Positions 60,245-64,000 of a stretch of 64,000 bases of DNA are shown in pieces. The DNA comes from E44-bin32 sp034430595 (GTDB lineage Bacteria > Chloroflexota > Anaerolineae > Anaerolineales > E44-bin32), in contig DAOUEL010000020.1 in the NCBI GenBank assembly GCA_034430595.1, positions 4,867 to 68,866 on the forward strand, in the 5' to 3' direction. Both the position numbers and the translations under genes were made by a program. How positions within the stretch are numbered: position 1 is the stretch's first letter; every line of letters starts with the position of its first letter. The notes beneath the pieces were generated by a model, which saw nothing but the letters and a program-made list of their open reading frames with translations, did no database searches and was not told the origin of the DNA.

Positions 60245-62695
60245 CTACACGACGATATTCACCAGCCTGCCCGGCACGACAATAACCTCGCGCGGGCTTT
60301 TTCCCTCCATGAAACGCTGGGCCGCTTCGCTCGCCAATGCTGCCTGCCGTGCTGCATCCTCGGAGATATCCGCCGGAACTGTAACCCGGTCGCGAACCTT
60401 GCCATTAACCTGGATCACGAGCGTGATCTCGTCTTCCTTCGCCAGTTCGGGATCGAATTCGGGCCAGGGCTGATTGTGGATTGAATAGGGCTGACCCAGC
60501 TCCATCCACAGCTCCTCGGCCAAGTGCGGCACCTCAGGCGCCATCAGCAGCAGCAGGTTCTCGACTGCGCGCTGCAGCTCATCACGCCCAAGCTTGCCTG
60601 AATCCCGCGCTGAATACAGCTCATTCGTCAGCTCCATCAAGGCCGAGATCACGGTATTAAATTCGAACTGCTCCAGATCGTTCGACACGTGACGGATTGT
60701 CTGGTGCACCTTGCGCACTAACACCCGCTCCACGTCGGCGTCGGTCTCGATCTCGGGCATGTTCCGCAGCTCGTAGACCAGCGTCCATACCCGGTTCAGC
60801 CAGCGTACAACTCCCTGGATGTTATCCGGATTCCATGCTCCACCCTCTGCCCAGCGGTAGCCGAACATCAGGTAGGCACGCACCGTATCGGCGCCGTAAA
60901 GCTGGACTTGCTCATCGGGATCGATCACGTTGCCGCGTGATTTGCTCATGCGCTGGCCGTCCGGCCCCAGGATCTGGCCTTGATTTCGAAGCTGCAGCAT
61001 GGGTTCATGCCCCACTGTGATTCCCAGATCACGGCAGGCTTTATGGAAGAAACGGGTGTAGATCAGGTGCATCGTGGCATGTTCGACCCCGCCAGTGTAA
61101 GTATCGACCGGCATCCAGTAGTTGTACTCATGCTGGTCGAACGGGCCCTGATCGTACTTTGGACTCAGATAGCGCAGGTGGTACCACGATGAGCACATGA
61201 AGGTATCCATCGTGTCGGTTTCACGCTCGGCCGGCCCACCGCAATCCGGGCAGGTGGTGAACTTCCAGGTCGGGTGAAACTTTAGCGGGCTTTCACCGGT
61301 TGGGCGCCATTCAACGTCATCCGGCAGTTCGACTGGCAGCTGATCCTCCGGAATGGGCACGATCCCGCACTCGGGGCAATAGACGATCGGGATCGGTGCG
61401 CCCCAATAGCGTTGGCGTGAGATCAGCCAATCGTGCAGGCGGTAGTTAACCGAGAATTCGCCGACGCCCTTCGTTTTCAGGAAATCGATGGTCCGTTTGA
61501 AAGCCTGATCACCTGGCGTCCCGGTCAGCGGTCCGGAGTTGATCATCTCCCCGTAGGCGGGTATGGCCGCCTCCATCGCATCCCCATCAAGCGTGTCAAA
61601 TTCACCTGGCAGGATGACCGGGCGAATTTCCAGGTCGTATTTGCGGGCGAAATCAAAATCACGCTGATCGTGTGCCGGGACGGCCATAATCGCACCCGTC
61701 CCATACGTCATGAGCACGTAATCGGCGATCCAGACCGGGATGCGTTCATCGTTCACCGGGTTGATGGCGAAGCCGCCCGTGAGGACCCCGGTCTTATCCT
61801 TGTCCACGGCTTCACGCTCGATATCCGATTGGCGGGCCGCTTGATGGATGTAAGCGTGGACCTGATCGGACTGCTCCGGAGTTGTCAGCTTCTCAACCAG
61901 CGGATGCTCTGGGGCCAGAACCATGAAGGTCGCGCCCCAGAGTGTATCCGGCCGCGTCGTAAAGACTTCAATCGAGTCGCCCTGCTCCGTATCAAAGCGA
62001 ACGCTGGCGCCCTCACTGCGCCCGATCCAGTTCGTCTGCAGGGTTTTCACCGTTTCCGGCCAGTCGATGGTCGAGAAATCGAGCAGTTCTTCCGCATAAT
62101 TGGTGATGCGGAAGAACCACTGGTCGAGATCCTTCTTGATCACCGGCGTCTTGCAGCGCTCGCAGACCCGGTTTTCTCCAATGACCTGCTCACGCGCCAG
62201 CGTCGTGTTGCAGTGCGGGCACCAGTCGACTGGCGACAGCTTCTTATACGCCAGGTCGTTCTTTAGGAACTGCAGGAAAAACCACTGCGTCCAGCGGTAG
62301 TAGGAGGGATCGGCCGAGATCGCCATGCGCGACCAGTCCCACATCGCGCCCATGCTGCGCAGCTGCCGCTGCTGATTTTCGATGTTCTTATAGGTCCATT
62401 GCTTGGGGTGGATGTCGTGTGCTATGGCCGCGTTCTCAGCCGGCAGGCCGAAGGCATCGAATCCGATCGGGAATACGACGTTGTAGCCGCGCATGCGCAG
62501 ATAACGCGCCCGGGCATCGGAAGGCGTCATGGCGAACCAGTGTCCGATATGCATATCCCCCGAGGTGTAGGGAAGCATCGTGAGGAAGTAGTATTTCGTT
62601 CGCTGTGGGTCGATCTCGGCCTGGTAGAGCTGATCGGCCTCCCAGCGGGTCTGCCAGCGCGACTCAATCTCCTCCGGTCGATAGTGTTCGTCCAT
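60245..62695 (-). CDS. leuS: leucyl-tRNA synthetase
   Basis: An 816-residue class I synthetase. It has the HIGH-type signature in GDMHIGHW, a zinc region with CPHCNTTLAREQ and CERCKTP, the CP1 editing domain (ADYVLMTYGTGAIMAVPAHDQRD), the KMSKS-type loop QRMSKSRGNVIDP, and the C-terminal anticodon-binding domain. I start at ATG 62695 (MDEHYRPEEIE), which follows GAGGAGACACA; a start 11 codons upstream is not needed. Expression is controlled by a T-box riboswitch 65 bases upstream. Confidence 0.97.
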   Translation of the reverse strand: MDEHYRPEEIESRWQTRWEADQLYQAEIDPQRTKYYFLTMLPYTSGDMHIGHWFAMTPSDARARYLRMRGYNVVFPIGFDAFGLPAENAAIAHDIHPKQWTYKNIENQQRQLRSMGAMWDWSRMAISADPSYYRWTQWFFLQFLKNDLAYKKLSPVDWCPHCNTTLAREQVIGENRVCERCKTPVIKKDLDQWFFRITNYAEELLDFSTIDWPETVKTLQTNWIGRSEGASVRFDTEQGDSIEVFTTRPDTLWGATFMVLAPEHPLVEKLTTPEQSDQVHAYIHQAARQSDIEREAVDKDKTGVLTGGFAINPVNDERIPVWIADYVLMTYGTGAIMAVPAHDQRDFDFARKYDLEIRPVILPGEFDTLDGDAMEAAIPAYGEMINSGPLTGTPGDQAFKRTIDFLKTKGVGEFSVNYRLHDWLISRQRYWGAPIPIVYCPECGIVPIPEDQLPVELPDDVEWRPTGESPLKFHPTWKFTTCPDCGGPAERETDTMDTFMCSSWYHLRYLSPKYDQGPFDQHEYNYWMPVDTYTGGVEHATMHLIYTRFFHKACRDLGITVGHEPMLQLRNQGQILGPDGQRMSKSRGNVIDPDEQVQLYGADTVRAYLMFGYRWAEGGAWNPDNIQGVVRWLNRVWTLVYELRNMPEIETDADVERVLVRKVHQTIRHVSNDLEQFEFNTVISALMELTNELYSARDSGKLGRDELQRAVENLLLLMAPEVPHLAEELWMELGQPYSIHNQPWPEFDPELAKEDEITLVIQVNGKVRDRVTVPADISEDAARQAALASEAAQRFMEGKSPREVIVVPGRLVNIVV

Positions 62696-62760
62696 TGTGT
62701 CTCCTCTTCGCGCCGGGATCACATCCACTTGTGAGCGGCGCGCACGTTAACGTGCAATAA

Positions 62761-63000
62761 GAAAATCCCTCCGTCCATTCAGGGACGAAGGGAAGCTCCG
62801 CGGTACCACCCTGCTTGTCTGAAAGCATTCAGACCGCTCGGTCGCGCTAACGGGCGTACCGCCCCCGGCTACTGGAAGCTCACCGGGAGAGCCTGTCCAA
62901 TACTGGACGGCAGGCGAGTTCGACCCGATGATGCTCCGTCGACATCATGCCGGGCTCTCACCGATCCCGACTCGCTGACGGATGGTCTACTACTCCTGCC
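62761..63000 (-). promoter_or_regulatory. T-box riboswitch of leuS
   Basis: The T-box sequence AGGGTGGTACCGCGG is at 62812-62798; its UGGU can pair with an uncharged ACCA-ended tRNA, as tRNA-Leu has A73. Stem I is closed by GGCAGG (63000-62995) and CCTGCC (62914-62909). The specifier loop has CTC (62918-62916), a leucine codon, in GAACTCG. A terminator (stem 62792-62783 with 62776-62767, then ATTTTC) follows the T-box. Uncharged tRNA-Leu should favour the antiterminator and leuS expression. Confidence 0.9.
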
Positions 63001-63024
63001 ATGGCCGGATATTCAGTTTTCAGG

Positions 63025-63097
63025 TGGACCCAGTGGGATTCGAACCCACGACCTTCTCAATGCCATTGAGACGCGCTCCCAGCTGCGCCATGGGCCC
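63025..63097 (-). tRNA. tRNA-Ala (GGC)
   Basis: A 73-base tRNA on the minus strand. The acceptor stem GGGCCCA/TGGGTCC has the G3-U70 wobble that identifies tRNA-Ala. The anticodon stem TCTCA/TGAGA encloses loop ATGGCAT with anticodon GGC (reads GCC). The T-arm GTGGG-TTCGAAT-CCCAC is normal. The 3' CCA is not encoded (A then CCT). Confidence 0.95.
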
Positions 63098-63144
63098 ATG
63101 GATGAAGTCACAGGATTTTATCCTTAATCAAGATTTAAGTCAAT

Positions 63145-63170
63145 TCAAAAATATCACTCAAAAATATCAC
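63145..63170. repeat. 13-base tandem duplication
   Basis: Two perfect tandem copies of TCAAAAATATCAC, in the AT-rich gap between tRNA-Ala and the CpaE-like gene. Confidence 0.8.
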
Positions 63171-63208
63171 TTGAACTGGGAAGTCCCCACATAACCTGAC
63201 CAGAAAGA

Positions 63209-64000
63209 TCATTTCTTGGAATCTGTAAACCTCCCAAGCATTTCTGCAAGATTTTGAAGCTCCATCGTTAGTCCATCACTATGAAACTGTGCTATATAGG
63301 GGAAATGTTTGTTCGTTGCCAGGGTGAAGTTCTCCCTCGCATAAGGTACCGTCCGTTGGATGTTATGACCGATCTTTTCTTCCATTTCCACCTTCGTCAA
63401 CCCGGTTAATCCGACTGCCCGGTTCAGGATCAGGAATATTTTTTCTTCATTGATCCCGATCTTAAAAAGGTGTTTAAGTGCGATCTGGGTAAGTTCAGCG
63501 GTGAGCAAATCGGGACTAACTACCACCGTAATGACATCAGAAAAATTCATAACACTTTGACTGATATTGGATAATGTTTTCCCAAGGTCGACAAATACGT
63601 AATCAAACGCTCTGAGTAGAGAATTAAGAATAGGCACAATCCGGCCTGGAACCAACTTCTGGCTATCTTCCACAGACTCCGAACCAGGCAGGATAGATAC
63701 CGACCAATTCTCAACTGGCAGAAGGAATGTTTTTAATTTGTGAGTATCATGAGGCTTAACCTCTGCGGTCAGATTGGCGATCGAGTTCTCATGTTGGGTG
63801 CCGGTCATAATCGCAATTGACCCTAATGGAAGTACCAGGTCCACCACCAGCACTGTTTTTGATTTGGCACTATCAGCAAGGCCGTGTGCCAGGTTCAGGC
63901 ATAAAGTTGAGGTCCCGATACCACCTTTTGCGCTGAAAAAACTGATTAACTTTCCTTTTTGTTGTTTCTCCTCGCTTGATTTAGTTCGGATCAGGCTGGA
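63209..64000 (-). CDS. CpaE/TadZ-like ParA-family ATPase, partial
   Basis: At least 263 residues; the start lies beyond the window end and the frame is open to base 64000. It has a deviant Walker A FFSAKGGIGTSTLCLNLA, a VLVVDLVLPLGS switch region, YVFVDLGKTLS and a typical MinD/ParA C-terminus (ILNRAVGLTGLTKVEMEEKIG). The form is closest to CpaE/TadZ, which localise type IV or Tad pilus secretion, but no partner is visible. The coding sequence is clearly AT-richer than the other genes, suggesting a different origin or a different genomic block. A visible internal start at 63853 should not be used because the P-loop lies upstream of it. Confidence 0.85.
   Translation of the reverse strand, partial: SSLIRTKSSEEKQQKGKLISFFSAKGGIGTSTLCLNLAHGLADSAKSKTVLVVDLVLPLGSIAIMTGTQHENSIANLTAEVKPHDTHKLKTFLLPVENWSVSILPGSESVEDSQKLVPGRIVPILNSLLRAFDYVFVDLGKTLSNISQSVMNFSDVITVVVSPDLLTAELTQIALKHLFKIGINEEKIFLILNRAVGLTGLTKVEMEEKIGHNIQRTVPYARENFTLATNKHFPYIAQFHSDGLTMELQNLAEMLGRFTDSKK

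Noticed and set aside
63145..63170. Tandem 13-base repeat as part of a CRISPR array
   Set aside because: There are only two adjacent copies with no spacer; no CRISPR array or cas gene was seen in the window.

Overview
The window is a dense, GC-rich bacterial chromosome segment that looks like Chloroflexota, most likely an Anaerolineae-type anaerobe. The evidence is gene content only: Thr/Pro-rich linkers on secreted proteins and lipoproteins, an NBR1-type Ig lipoprotein, a TPR-CdaA-CdaR cluster, a molybdopterin formate dehydrogenase, a large nuclease lipoprotein and two selenoproteins. No rRNA was seen, so the taxonomic call is inference.

Layout. 0-10 kb: 3' end of uvrA, a convergent MacB-type efflux operon, an orphan GltD-like oxidoreductase, queG, a LysM membrane protein and a lipoprotein esterase. 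10-24 kb: miaB, an NBR1-Ig lipoprotein, polA, then a TPR protein followed by cdaA-cdaR-der (c-di-AMP synthesis and a ribosome-assembly GTPase), lepB, and a zinc-ribbon/GAF-pseudokinase/unknown cluster. 24-37 kb: comEC with a decayed C-terminal domain, a pepF-like peptidase, an alpha/beta hydrolase-AMP ligase fusion, a polysaccharide deacetylase, an iron-sulfur protein, a phosphodiesterase, and a GrdB-family gene interrupted by an in-frame TGA that I read as selenocysteine. 37-54 kb: a lamin-tail/nuclease lipoprotein, formate dehydrogenase (cysteine form), a squalene/phytoene-synthase-like gene, a sugar ABC importer without ATPase, an alkaline-phosphatase-superfamily enzyme, an SPFH protein, and a divergent PyrK-PyrD pair. 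54-64 kb: dtd, a short SelW-like selenoprotein with a CxxU motif (easily missed because its TGA looks like a stop), a YtxH protein, a secreted metalloprotease, a two-component system, ridA, a REP-associated transposase, leuS behind a T-box riboswitch, tRNA-Ala(GGC), and an AT-richer CpaE/TadZ-like ATPase running off the end.

Main result. Two separate genes have a TGA codon inside a redox motif (UxxC at 35557, CxxU at 54406), a good family match on both sides, a ribosome-binding site, and a hairpin at a suitable distance downstream with a G at the start of its loop. Together they argue that this genome decodes UGA as selenocysteine. The second notable system is a REP palindrome family (GTAGGGGC...GCCCCTAC) with one copy inside the coding sequence of its likely own transposase.
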